Shown here piece after piece: positions 36,450-44,233 of a stretch of DNA of 44,865 nt; positions within the stretch are counted from its first letter, which is position 1; every line of letters begins with the position of its first letter. The position numbers and the translations under genes are program-made. The stretch is taken from the NCBI GenBank assembly GCA_938017825.1, contig CALIJE010000083.1, forward strand, positions 1-44,865. The letters run 5' to 3'. The notes beneath the pieces are model-generated. The model did not search any database. It was not told where the DNA came from and worked only from the letters and a program-made list of their open reading frames with translations. This DNA is from an uncultured Flavobacteriaceae bacterium (lineage in GTDB: Bacteria; Bacteroidota; Bacteroidia; Flavobacteriales; Flavobacteriaceae).

Positions 36450-39071
36450 TTGAAAAAAACAGCAAAAGTCAAAAAGGTAACCCCTTTAATGCAGCAGTAC
36501 AATACCATCAAGACGAAACATCCTGATGCGCTATTGCTCTTTCGTGTGGGTGATTTCTACGAGACTTTTGGAAAAGATGCGGTCAAGGCCTCAAAAATTT
36601 TGGGCATTATTCTAACGCATCGTAACAATGGGGGCGACCGTACCGAATTGGCCGGTTTTCCGCACCATTCATTGAATACCTATTTGCCAAAGCTGGTAAA
36701 GGCCGGGCAGCGGGTTGCGATCTGCGATCAGTTGGAAGACCCTAAAATGACAAAGACCATCGTTAAGCGGGGCGTTACCGAATTGGTCACCCCGGGGGTT
36801 GCCATGAACGATGATATTCTCAATGCAACATCGAATAATTTCCTGTGCGCAGTGCACTTTGGGCGAAAGCTGATAGGGGTCTCTTTTGTAGATATATCAA
36901 CGGGTGAATTTTTGACCGCCGAAGGTACCGATGAGCAAATAGACAAACTGTTGCAGAACTTCGCACCGAACGAGGTTCTGGTCTCCAAGGCACATAAGAA
37001 AGAATTCTTGGAGGTGTTCGGCAAGCAGTTTCACACCTTCTTTACCGAAGATTGGGTTTTTCAAGAGGACTATGCGCTAGATACCTTGACCAATCATTTT
37101 AAGACGGCGACCCTTAAAGGTTTTGGCGTGGCCCATTTGAGTCATGGCATAATCGCATCGGGCGTGGTATTGCATTACCTCTCTGAAACACAGCACCGTC
37201 AGTTGCAGCATATCAATAGACTGCAACGCATCGTGGAGGAAGAATATATCTGGATGGATCGTTTTACCATTCGCAATCTTGAACTCTACCAATCTACCAG
37301 CGAAAATGCGGTGACCCTCCTCGATGTGATAGACAAGACCATCTCCCCCATGGGTGGCAGGCTTTTAAAACGTTGGTTGGCCTTGCCCCTAAAGAACATT
37401 GAAAAAATACGCCTACGGCATCAGGTAGTTGCCTTTTTTATGCAAGAAGAGGAACTCCTGGAAAAAATACGGCATGCCATAAAACAAATCGGCGATCTAG
37501 AACGCCTAATTTCTAAAGTGGCCACAGGAAAAATAAACCCCAAAGAGGTTGTTCTGCTCAAGAATTCCTTAGAAGCTATCGTGCCCATTAAACAGCAAAC
37601 GGCAAACACAAACAACGAAGCTTTGCAATTGATTTCAGACCAATTGCATACCTGCGACCTGCTCCGGGCAAAGATCAAGAAAATGCTCACCGAGGAGGCC
37701 CCGGTATTGATACCAAAGGGAAAGACCATAGCTGACGGATACTCCACAGAATTGGACGAGCTGCGCGAACTGGCCTTTTCGGGGAAAGACTATCTCAATA
37801 AAATGCTCGAGCGCGAAACCGAGCGCACGGGCATCAGCTCCTTAAAAATTGCGTCCAACAACGTTTTCGGGTATTATATTGAGGTGCGCAACACGCACAA
37901 AGACAAGGTTCCTGAAGAGTGGATTCGCAAACAAACCCTGGTCAATGCCGAGCGCTATATTACGGAGGAGCTCAAAGAATACGAGGCGAAAATATTGGGT
38001 GCCGAGGAGCGCATTCTAAGTCTTGAGCAGCAATTGTTCGGGCAGCTCGTGGTTTGGATGCAGGAATATATCGCCCCTGTGCAAAACAATGCCCACCAAA
38101 TAGCCCAATTGGATTGTTTGACCGGCTTCACCCAGTTGGCCAAGGACAATGATTATGTAGCACCGACCCTAACCGATTCGACCGAAATCGATATCAAAAA
38201 CGGGCGCCATCCCGTGATCGAAAAGCAACTGCCCATAGGCGAAGCCTATATTGCCAATGATGTGCTCTTGAATAGGGACGAACAACAGATCATCATGATA
38301 ACCGGGCCGAATATGAGCGGTAAGTCGGCCATTTTAAGGCAAACGGCCTTGATCGTACTATTGGCACAAATGGGCAGCTTTATCCCGGCCGATTCGGCGC
38401 ATATTGGGTATGTAGATAAGATTTTTACCCGTGTGGGGGCCAGTGATAACATATCTATGGGAGAATCGACCTTTATGGTAGAGATGAACGAGACTGCTTC
38501 GATCCTGAACAACCTCAGCGAGCGCAGCTTGGTTTTGCTCGATGAAATTGGGCGGGGCACCAGCACCTATGACGGCATTTCAATCGCATGGTCGATTTCG
38601 GAATACTTGCACGAACACCCGGCCAGGGCCAAAACACTGTTTGCGACCCACTATCATGAACTAAATGAAATGACGGGCACTTTTGAGCGCATTAAGAATT
38701 ACAATGTTTCGGTCAAGGAACTTAAAGACACCGTACTGTTTTTGCGTAAGCTTACCCCTGGGGGCAGCGAGCATAGCTTTGGTATTCATGTGGCGAAAAT
38801 GGCGGGGATGCCACAGCAGGTAATTCACAAGGCGAACAAAATTCTGAAAAAATTGGAGCAATCGCATTCCAATGAAGAGCTGACCGAAAAACTGCATTCG
38901 GCGCAAAATGAGATGCAATTGAGTTTCTTTAAGCTCGATGACCCGCTCTTGGAGCAATTAAAAGAGGAAATCACCCAGTTGGATATCAACACACTTACTC
39001 CGGTAGAGGCCCTGATGAAACTAAATGAAATTAAGCGTTTGCTTACGAAGAACAAAAAGGCGACGGGTTAA
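36450..39071 (+). CDS. mutS: DNA mismatch repair protein MutS
   Basis: 873 residues counted from TTG 36450 ([17 protein letters not shown]), which matches the family start better than the TTG at 36387; no ATG is available before the conserved region, so the start is uncertain. The mismatch-reading Phe-X-Glu is F36-Y37-E38. Connector, lever and clamp domains follow; the ABC ATPase has Walker [10 protein letters not shown] from residue 619, then [16 protein letters not shown], the Walker [15 protein letters not shown] and FATHYHEL. It binds mismatches as a dimer and recruits MutL. Confidence 0.95.
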   Translation: MKKTAKVKKVTPLMQQYNTIKTKHPDALLLFRVGDFYETFGKDAVKASKILGIILTHRNNGGDRTELAGFPHHSLNTYLPKLVKAGQRVAICDQLEDPKMTKTIVKRGVTELVTPGVAMNDDILNATSNNFLCAVHFGRKLIGVSFVDISTGEFLTAEGTDEQIDKLLQNFAPNEVLVSKAHKKEFLEVFGKQFHTFFTEDWVFQEDYALDTLTNHFKTATLKGFGVAHLSHGIIASGVVLHYLSETQHRQLQHINRLQRIVEEEYIWMDRFTIRNLELYQSTSENAVTLLDVIDKTISPMGGRLLKRWLALPLKNIEKIRLRHQVVAFFMQEEELLEKIRHAIKQIGDLERLISKVATGKINPKEVVLLKNSLEAIVPIKQQTANTNNEALQLISDQLHTCDLLRAKIKKMLTEEAPVLIPKGKTIADGYSTELDELRELAFSGKDYLNKMLERETERTGISSLKIASNNVFGYYIEVRNTHKDKVPEEWIRKQTLVNAERYITEELKEYEAKILGAEERILSLEQQLFGQLVVWMQEYIAPVQNNAHQIAQLDCLTGFTQLAKDNDYVAPTLTDSTEIDIKNGRHPVIEKQLPIGEAYIANDVLLNRDEQQIIMITGPNMSGKSAILRQTALIVLLAQMGSFIPADSAHIGYVDKIFTRVGASDNISMGESTFMVEMNETASILNNLSERSLVLLDEIGRGTSTYDGISIAWSISEYLHEHPARAKTLFATHYHELNEMTGTFERIKNYNVSVKELKDTVLFLRKLTPGGSEHSFGIHVAKMAGMPQQVIHKANKILKKLEQSHSNEELTEKLHSAQNEMQLSFFKLDDPLLEQLKEEITQLDINTLTPVEALMKLNEIKRLLTKNKKATG

Positions 39072-39102
39072 GTTTTGGCGTGTTTTTTTTAGACGAATTT
39101 CC

Positions 39103-39132
39103 TTTGGGTTTTATAGAAAAATATTAAATTTG
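39103..39132 (+). promoter_or_regulatory. tRNA promoter
   Basis: TTTG (39103-39106), 18-bp spacer, TAAATTTG (39125-39132): the classic strong Bacteroidota promoter, 70 bases before tRNA-Gly and probably serving both tRNAs. Confidence 0.8.
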
Positions 39133-39202
39133 CGTCCGCATTACTTTTTAATGCACGTTCTTTACAAACCTGTTATCGGCAGGTATATTGAATTTAACAA
39201 AC

Positions 39203-39274
39203 GCGAAAGTAGCTCAGGGGTAGAGCATCACCTTGCCAAGGTGGAGGTCGAGGGTTCGAATCCCTTTTTTCGCT
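39203..39274 (+). tRNA. tRNA-Gly (GCC)
   Basis: A complete cloverleaf: acceptor GCGAAAG with TTTTCGC, D arm GCTC/GAGC, anticodon loop TTGCCAA giving GCC (glycine), T loop TTCGAAT. CCA is not encoded. Confidence 0.96.
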
Positions 39275-39336
39275 CTAAAAAACGCTGCACGTCAGCGTTT
39301 TTTTTTTGTCCGTTTCATCCGTTTTAGACGGTGAAG

Positions 39337-39420
39337 GCTCGAGTGGTGGAATTGGTAGACACGTTGGACTTAAAATCCAATGGACATTTGTCCGTATGGG
39401 TTCAAGTCCCATCTCGAGTA
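39337..39420 (+). tRNA. tRNA-Leu (UAA)
   Basis: An 84-base class II tRNA: acceptor GCTCGAG with CTCGAGT (first pair G-U), anticodon stem TTGGA/TCCAA around CTTAAAA giving UAA (leucine), long variable arm TGGACATTTGTCC, T arm with TTCAAGT. Discriminator A; CCA is not encoded. It is the last core gene before the AT-rich island. Confidence 0.96.
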
Positions 39421-39425
39421 CATTT

Positions 39426-39467
39426 AAAAACCTCAACATCTTAATTATTAGATAGTTGAGGTTTTTT
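39426..39467. terminator. Terminator after tRNA-Leu
   Basis: AAAAACCTCAAC (39426-39437) pairs with GTTGAGGTTTTT (39455-39466) around an AT-rich loop with a T-run; A-run on the other side makes it usable for the convergent SIR2-like gene too. Confidence 0.85.
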
Positions 39468-39577
39468 ATTTGCATATATTCCCAGCATAATCCCGACAAA
39501 TTGTATTTTCCAATCATTTCAATAAGATTAAAATATCAAAATAGACATAATTCTTATCGCTCAACAATTCAAAGTAT

Positions 39578-40588
39578 CTATAACTCATTCGGGATTAAAA
39601 ATTGCTCAACATCTTTAATAGGCACTAAATACTTTTTATCAATGTCATCCCTTATTGCTTCAAATCTTTGAACAAGATTATCGGCATCTGGCGCTTGGAA
39701 ATAGACTTTTCTTAAGTTGCCCATATTATTAATTATCCTTCTATCAATCTCTCTATTAAAAAATGGAAACGAATATCCGACAACTATGAGAATTTCAGTA
39801 TCAATAGTATCTTTCAATGCCATATCAAGTGCTTTTCTATCTCCTTTTTCAGGTTCCCAAGCAAAACTTAAAGAGATCATATACTTATTATCATAATAAG
39901 CTTGAGCATATTTATATACTATTTGAGATATTACAGGCTTATCTAAAGGCACGTTAAAGTTGTGATAAAATGATGACTCCTCAAACCCAGAATCTTTTAG
40001 CAATGATGCGGTACCATTAAGTTTATTAATACTAAAACCTTCACTTTCTCGATTTCTAAAGGACTTTGACTTTACATTTAATTTACGTTGGTTACTCGGT
40101 AGAAGCTCCTCATTTGAATATTCCGAAAAAGCGATTTCAAATTGAAAATCATAATTCCAAGAAAGAATTCTTAAATTTTCTGGCAAATCAAACACATCAT
40201 TAATTAGTGCAGCATAAAAATAATCATAGCGATTATCCGGCTTGTTTAGCATTTGCTCTATGGTAAAAAAGATGGATAAAGCAATTTTTAATTTTCTAAG
40301 CTCATTAAACCTTTTCCTAATGAGTAACTTTTTCGCATAAGTATCTATACTCGCACTATTCTCTGACTCCGTATACAACCAATGCAATGCCTCTATCATT
40401 TCAATTTGATATTCTCTTTGAGTCTTTGCGTTTTTAACAGCTAGAGAAGCAAATTTTTCATGTGGCAATATAAATTGAGCCTGTTTTAAAATTCCAATAA
40501 CTTTTAGTAGACGTTCGCGTATTTCTTTTACTATTGGTAAAGCATTATAACTGGCTCCTGCACCGAATAGGTAAGCAATTTTCTGCAT
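39578..40588 (-). CDS. SIR2-like domain protein, candidate NAD-binding effector
   Basis: 336 residues. It starts with a Rossmann-like LFGAGASYNALP (G9-A-G-A-S13), has an NYD motif at 145-147 (ILSWNYDFQF) where sirtuin-like proteins have TTNYD or TQN, and VVGYSFPFFNREIDRRI at about 269-285. The KLHG motif that holds the catalytic histidine in many SIR2-like NADases reads K189-L-N191-G here. Families with this fold include antiphage NADases (ThsA, DSR, pAgo-linked SIR2), so an NAD-dependent defence role is plausible but not shown. It is divergent from an XRE regulator, AT-rich, and sits just past tRNA-Leu. No second enzymatic domain is seen. Confidence 0.72.
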   Translation of the reverse strand: MQKIAYLFGAGASYNALPIVKEIRERLLKVIGILKQAQFILPHEKFASLAVKNAKTQREYQIEMIEALHWLYTESENSASIDTYAKKLLIRKRFNELRKLKIALSIFFTIEQMLNKPDNRYDYFYAALINDVFDLPENLRILSWNYDFQFEIAFSEYSNEELLPSNQRKLNVKSKSFRNRESEGFSINKLNGTASLLKDSGFEESSFYHNFNVPLDKPVISQIVYKYAQAYYDNKYMISLSFAWEPEKGDRKALDMALKDTIDTEILIVVGYSFPFFNREIDRRIINNMGNLRKVYFQAPDADNLVQRFEAIRDDIDKKYLVPIKDVEQFLIPNEL

Positions 40589-40721
40589 AATAATATGTTT
40601 TATTTATTTTAATCTTATTTGAGTTCTATAGTTATTTAACAAGATATGAGAAAAAGAAATTGTAAGCAGTATCCTACTCTAATTGTTAATCAAAAAAAAT
40701 AAAATAGATGGTAGTAATCTC

Positions 40722-40729
40722 TATTTTTG
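40722..40729 (+). promoter_or_regulatory. Leaderless-type -7 element of the XRE gene
   Basis: TATTTTTG is followed by only four bases before ATG 40734, so the transcript should lack a leader. A TTG at 40683 is too far to be the -33 box. Confidence 0.55.
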
Positions 40730-40733
40730 TGCC

Positions 40734-40955
40734 ATGGAACTAGAGGAAAAAACGGATTTTGGATATTACATAAGGCAAAGTCGCAAAAGACTAGGCATTA
40801 CTCAAACTTTTTTAAGTGAAGAAAGTAAGGTTACACGTGCTGTTATCTCCGGTATCGAACTTGGCAAGATTAAAAACCCTCATCTGGATACTGTAATCAA
40901 GATTTCGAATGTCTTAAATTTAGGAGTATTCCTAGATGAGGTACCAATTAGGTAG
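40734..40955 (+). CDS. XRE/HipB-type helix-turn-helix regulator
   Basis: 73 residues from ATG 40734; a longer frame from TTG 40683 runs through the promoter and is rejected. A single HTH_3 domain fills the protein: YYIRQSRKRLGITQTFLSEESKVTRAVISGIE... with recognition helix around TRAVISGIELG, ending NLGVFLDEV. This is the size of HipB-like antitoxin/repressor proteins. It is divergent from the SIR2-like gene with 145 bp between, so it probably controls itself and its neighbour. No HipA-like partner follows. Confidence 0.85.
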   Translation: MELEEKTDFGYYIRQSRKRLGITQTFLSEESKVTRAVISGIELGKIKNPHLDTVIKISNVLNLGVFLDEVPIR

Positions 40956-41308
40956 TCACGCAAGCACGCGCACTTTCAAGATTGGTACAATCCTTTTGTC
41001 CGTTTATGTACTGAACTAAATCATAGTAACAAAAAACATATTATCTTTTTAGACCAGCCGTAGCACTCGACGAAAACCTCATCTATTAAATCACAGATAA
41101 ACCAAAAAGGAACAACCGTAAATTAGGGCATTCAAAGACGTTCAATCAACCTAATCAACTATTTAAAATATAGCATATAGGCTGTAGGATGAAAACTAGT
41201 ATTAACGAAAGTTTCAAACTCAATTATTGTATTACATGGAATACAATTATCCAGATTGTTTGAAAAGTAAGATTTTATTGTATTTTCAATGCACTAATTG
41301 AAATTAAC
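40956..41308. other. 353-bp gap with ATTGTATT repeats
   Basis: No convincing gene (only a 24-codon frame from 41189). Toward the right it holds an inverted repeat ATTGTATT (41226-41233)/AATACAAT (41240-41247) and a third ATTGTATT at 41277-41284. The left part, 40956-41180, shows nothing I can interpret. Confidence 0.5.
41226..41284. repeat. ATTGTATT operator-like repeats (three copies)
   Basis: Two copies in perfect inverted orientation with a six-base loop (41226-41247) and one direct copy at 41277-41284, which ends 24 bases ahead of the microprotein ATG. The inverted pair could also form a hairpin, but no T-run follows. Confidence 0.45.
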
Positions 41309-41473
41309 ATGTCAGAAAAACCAAAAACTCCGTCACGCCCCAGTAGCCCCACTAGGCCAACAACTCCGCCAAAAAATATTCCAACTCCTAAGCATTCGCC
41401 GCAACCTCAGCGAGGAATGCCTAGAACACCCCGTGTAAAACCGCCTCCACCTCCACCTTCTACTAAAAAGTAG
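41309..41473 (+). CDS. Proline-rich basic microprotein, 54 residues
   Basis: ATG 41309 to TAG 41471-41473. 19 of the 54 residues are Pro and 12 are Lys/Arg, with a single acidic residue, Glu3; the C-terminal third has a run of six prolines before STKK. TP/SP and PxxP spacings are frequent. No hydrophobic core or membrane segment, so disordered. The composition is too special for chance in DNA this AT-rich, where the frame is locally GC-rich. It may bind a partner protein or nucleic acid. Its last 11 bases overlap the tail of the convergent membrane protein gene. Confidence 0.6.
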   Translation: MSEKPKTPSRPSSPTRPTTPPKNIPTPKHSPQPQRGMPRTPRVKPPPPPPSTKK

Positions 41474-41900
41474 TTAGAAAATAAACTATTGTCAAAATCA
41501 AACCCGCAAACATAAGAACTACGCTGAGGTAATTAAACCAAATAGTAAAGTTTGAATAGCATTCGGCAGATTCATCATAATTAATTATTTCAGATATCTG
41601 ATGTTCGCTTATATTATCACCTGCCTCTATTTCTGTTTCAAACTTTAAATAGTCTTTCTCATTTGCTTTATAACCAAGGAACTGAGACATAAAGTTTACT
41701 ACAATGGAGAATAAAAAAATAATAGCAGCGCCTTTTAATGTATTCGTTATTGGTAGATTGTTTTCAAATGAAAACTTCATTGTCTCTAAACACAAATATA
41801 TACCTGCACCACAAATTGAAATAATAAGTAGATCAATTCTCTGTATACTATAAAACATACCTTCCCAAGACAATTTCTGTTGATCTTTTGTGCGTTGCAT
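41463..41900 (-). CDS. Three-helix membrane protein of unknown function
   Basis: 145 residues with predicted spans at about 22-39, 56-76 and 119-143, and an acidic soluble loop at 80-112 (EKDYLKFETEIEAGDNISEHQ). No recognised family motif. The N-terminal 15 residues are polar (MQRTKDQQKLSWEG). Codon use is AT-rich like the surrounding island. It ends tail-to-tail with the proline-rich microprotein. Small membrane proteins beside defence genes are sometimes effectors, but nothing here proves that. Confidence 0.62.
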   Translation of the reverse strand: MQRTKDQQKLSWEGMFYSIQRIDLLIISICGAGIYLCLETMKFSFENNLPITNTLKGAAIIFLFSIVVNFMSQFLGYKANEKDYLKFETEIEAGDNISEHQISEIINYDESAECYSNFTIWFNYLSVVLMFAGLILTIVYFLTTF

Positions 41901-42064
41901 CTCTTGTTAATTTTACTTTTGTACGAATTTACGGCAAAATTATTTTTAGTAAATGTCGTCCTAATAGTATTAACTCGTTCAAAACCAACGCAACCGCAAA
42001 AGCCAATGACAAATTCGAAAAAGCTCATGGGAAATTTTCCCTCGGGCACTAATAAAATTCACTT

Positions 42065-42095
42065 TATTACATTTTAGGAATGAAGTGATGTAATA
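42065..42095. repeat. 8-15-8 inverted repeat TATTACAT/ATGTAATA
   Basis: Perfect 8-base arms at 42065-42072 and 42088-42095. The spacing of 23 bp centre to centre, about two helical turns, suits a dimeric DNA-binding protein. Confidence 0.4.
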
Positions 42096-42167
42096 GAAAA
42101 AATTTACATAGTACCAGGTTCGATATGGTATACACATTTATTAGGTATCTCTACTAAATGGAAAATG

Positions 42168-42205
42168 AAAACCCACGCCCCCACGGGGTCGAATAATCGG
42201 GTTTT
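42168..42205. repeat. GC-rich nested hairpin in AT-rich DNA
   Basis: AAAACCC (42168-42174) pairs with GGGTTTT (42199-42205); inside it CCCC (42079+100, i.e. 42179-42182) and GGGG (42185-42188) form a second short arm. T-rich DNA follows. It lies between divergent genes, where a terminator has no obvious use. Confidence 0.45.
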
Positions 42206-42339
42206 AGTTTTTAAGTTTTAAATTTTTCTCAACTAGATAGTTGTACTCATTCAAGAAGTGTACTACATTTTAAATTCAAGAGTTCAGTTTACACTTTATT
42301 TTAAGTAGATTTAGTACAAATAGAAACCTTTAATTGAAT

Positions 42340-42972
42340 ATGGTAATGGATAGTATTTATATCAAGGCAATGGAAATAGGACATAAAAACCCAAATGGTA
42401 TTTCCTATTTTGATTTAAAGAAAGAAATTGAAAAAGAAATTATATTTTCAAATGATCAAGGTTCTGAGCTCACTTTTATTGAATGGTTTATAGAATACTT
42501 TTATCAGCCAGATCAAGAATTAGAAAAGAACATTTTATTTATTGCTAGAAATCATTTTAGCGGCAATTATAATAATTCCTATGAATCAAAGTTTAAAAAA
42601 AAATTAGGCGCTAAGTTCTATATCAAAGGGCTAACAATGAAGTACTATTTAGACTTCCAAGAACTCAAAGAAGCAAGAGAGAATTCTCAGAGAGCGTTCG
42701 ATTTATCAAATACATCTAATGATATTTCAAGGGAATCTCTAAGAATATCGAATAGGTCATTTTGGGTTGCTGTAGCGGCATTTGTTTTGCCAACTTTACT
42801 TTCTCTTATATTGCATTTTTATAAAGAAAAACCTGCCACACCTCCATTTGATGTAAAGATTATTGAAGACAGAACCTCAACAATTCAACTTGAAAAGGAA
42901 AACAAAAAACTGAAGGAGCAATTATTTGAAGCAGAAAGGCTAATTGAAACTAGTAAAGAAAAGTCCAAATAA
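42340..42972 (+). CDS. Single-span membrane protein with C-terminal coiled coil
   Basis: 210 residues from ATG 42340 (ATG 42346 is also possible; TTG 42334 less so). The N-terminal 100 residues are soluble and helical (SYFDLKKEIEKEI, FIEWFIEYFY), reminiscent of but not assigned to a winged helix. One membrane segment lies at 141-161 (FWVAVAAFVLPTLLSLILHFY), then a Pro stretch and a Glu/Lys coiled coil at 182-207. No family recognised. Its last 33 bases overlap the end of the convergent Rep-like gene. AT-rich. Confidence 0.65.
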   Translation: MVMDSIYIKAMEIGHKNPNGISYFDLKKEIEKEIIFSNDQGSELTFIEWFIEYFYQPDQELEKNILFIARNHFSGNYNNSYESKFKKKLGAKFYIKGLTMKYYLDFQELKEARENSQRAFDLSNTSNDISRESLRISNRSFWVAVAAFVLPTLLSLILHFYKEKPATPPFDVKIIEDRTSTIQLEKENKKLKEQLFEAERLIETSKEKSK

Positions 42973-44172
42973 ATTGCCTTGGCAAGGGTTGAACCTAGCA
43001 GGGTTATTGTAAAAGGTATTTCTAATCTGCTTTGAAATCATATCGTAGATACTTCTCTCAAATTTATTCGGCTGACCTGTAAGCAAGTTTTGCCTTAACT
43101 TTTTAAAGGTTTCCGGATAGAACTTTTCATAGTGTTTAAGACCTGTATTTGATAATAGTTTTGACTCTGGTTTTTGCATGGAAATATCTAGGCCAGTTAT
43201 AGGGCATTTTCGTTGAGGTAAAAGGGTAGAATCTGACACTATATTTGAACTGTCAAATTCTACCCCAAGATGGTTAACGGAAAGGCGGTCAAATTCTACC
43301 CAATTTTGCTTTAATGTTTCTAACAATTCTTGCTTTAAATTTTGGCTATGTAGTTCTATAATCTGATTTAATCTTATCTTATTTCGAAGGCGCTCTTTTG
43401 GAGTCAAATTTGACCAATATCTAGGATTGTAATACTCCTTCAACTTAATTTTTTGTTTTTGGGTCAAACTAGATTCTTTGATTGTTCTATCATAGTACAG
43501 TACTTTCTTTAAATGCTTGTTTAAATATTTGAATGCTTTAGTTAAGATTGACGTTTTAAAATCGGCCATTGAAGTAATACCCACATCTTTTTTTTGATGC
43601 TCCATTTTGGTAACCTTCATTTCAAATCTAAGAGTATGAAAGGGCATATTGTATTGGTTGCCTTTGTTGTAAACTTTTAGGATGTATTGCCTATGAACTG
43701 ATTGGGCTAAATGTTCGCTATACTTATATTCAAACGGTTTCATTTCGAAGGGCAACAAACCTTTAATAAAATACATCGGGTCGAATGAGGTAACTAGATT
43801 TACTCCATACTCAATATTTTGAATAATCATGTTTTCCGATGGCACCCCAAAAAGGGTTTTAAGGTGTTGTCTTGCAAGATCTAATCCATGATAGCAAAAT
43901 TGATTTCCGTTGAAACCTTTGTACTCTCTGAAATCTTCATAATTAGGTGCGAAAATGCCTGAAATAGAGTTGTACATTTTGTGAATGCTTCCAGAAAACA
44001 AAACTGTACCACAATCATGGATAGTTATTTTACAGTGATGATAATGCGCTACTGATTTCGTTGAATCTTCTCCAGTAGATACCGATACTTCTCTCATGAA
44101 ATTTAATTGCTGGTTCTTCATCAACAATTCAATATCAGGCTGCTTAACCAATATCTTTAGGTAGTCAATCAC
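42940..44172 (-). CDS. Putative replication initiator of a small mobile or ssDNA-phage-like element
   Basis: 410 residues, GTG start at 44172. I recognise the layout from a widespread, usually unannotated Bacteroidota family: MIDYLKI at the start, FSGSIHKMYN (about residue 60), an EYGVNL strand, YILKVYNKGNQY, LRFEMKVTKM, VLYYDRTI, then a Cys-motif tail RKCPITGLDISMQK and GLKHYEKFYPETFKKLRQNLL before QGNLF. I believe such proteins act as rolling-circle-type initiators; no textbook HUH motif can be proved by eye. Two small genes lie upstream in the same direction; a hairpin terminator separates them. No integrase or Zot-like ATPase is within view. Confidence 0.5.
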   Translation of the reverse strand: MIDYLKILVKQPDIELLMKNQQLNFMREVSVSTGEDSTKSVAHYHHCKITIHDCGTVLFSGSIHKMYNSISGIFAPNYEDFREYKGFNGNQFCYHGLDLARQHLKTLFGVPSENMIIQNIEYGVNLVTSFDPMYFIKGLLPFEMKPFEYKYSEHLAQSVHRQYILKVYNKGNQYNMPFHTLRFEMKVTKMEHQKKDVGITSMADFKTSILTKAFKYLNKHLKKVLYYDRTIKESSLTQKQKIKLKEYYNPRYWSNLTPKERLRNKIRLNQIIELHSQNLKQELLETLKQNWVEFDRLSVNHLGVEFDSSNIVSDSTLLPQRKCPITGLDISMQKPESKLLSNTGLKHYEKFYPETFKKLRQNLLTGQPNKFERSIYDMISKQIRNTFYNNPARFNPCQGNLFGLFFTSFN

Positions 44173-44183
44173 GGGAAAAATGT

Positions 44184-44191
44184 TATCTTTG
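44184..44191 (+). promoter_or_regulatory. Possible antisense -7 element upstream of the Rep-like gene
   Basis: TATCTTTG on the plus strand, pointing away from the Rep-like gene toward the T-rich hairpin at 44234-44264. No clear -33 box. Confidence 0.3.
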
Positions 44192-44233
44192 ATTTGTGGT
44201 TACGTTGCTGTATCTACAACATTTGAACAAATT

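Larger units (their letters stand above)
41901..42339. other. 439-bp divergent gap rich in inverted repeats
   Basis: No supported gene. It contains an 8-15-8 inverted repeat TATTACAT/ATGTAATA (42065-42095), a GC-rich nested hairpin (42168-42205), and a T-rich tract after it. The features could be operators, an attachment site or a replication origin. Confidence 0.5.

Noticed and set aside
39025-39327. 100-codon frame across tRNA-Gly (…RESSSGVEHHLAKVEVEGSNPF…)
   Set aside because: It is the well-known false protein produced by translating a tRNA-Gly gene; the cloverleaf explains the sequence.
39275-39517. 80-codon minus-strand frame across tRNA-Leu (…GLEPIRTNVHWILSPTCLP…)
   Set aside because: Classic translation artefact of the antisense strand of tRNA-Leu.
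40310-40350. dif-like string (TTCGCATAA then ATACTCG) suggesting a XerCD site
   Set aside because: Only the left arm resembles dif, and it lies within the SIR2-like coding sequence; the right arm does not match.
39305-41005. 12-base repeat TTTTGTCCGTTT at about 39306 and 40994 as att sites
   Set aside because: Repeats of this length are expected by chance in 45 kb, and the left copy is between the tRNAs rather than in one.
41189-41263. 24-codon frame in the gap ahead of the microprotein
   Set aside because: No compositional sign of coding and it overlaps the ATTGTATT dyad.
41786-42049. 87-codon minus-strand frame and 65-codon plus-strand frame in the 41.9-42.1 kb gap
   Set aside because: The first is an out-of-frame shadow of the membrane-protein start; neither shows family-like sequence or a promoter at a sensible distance.
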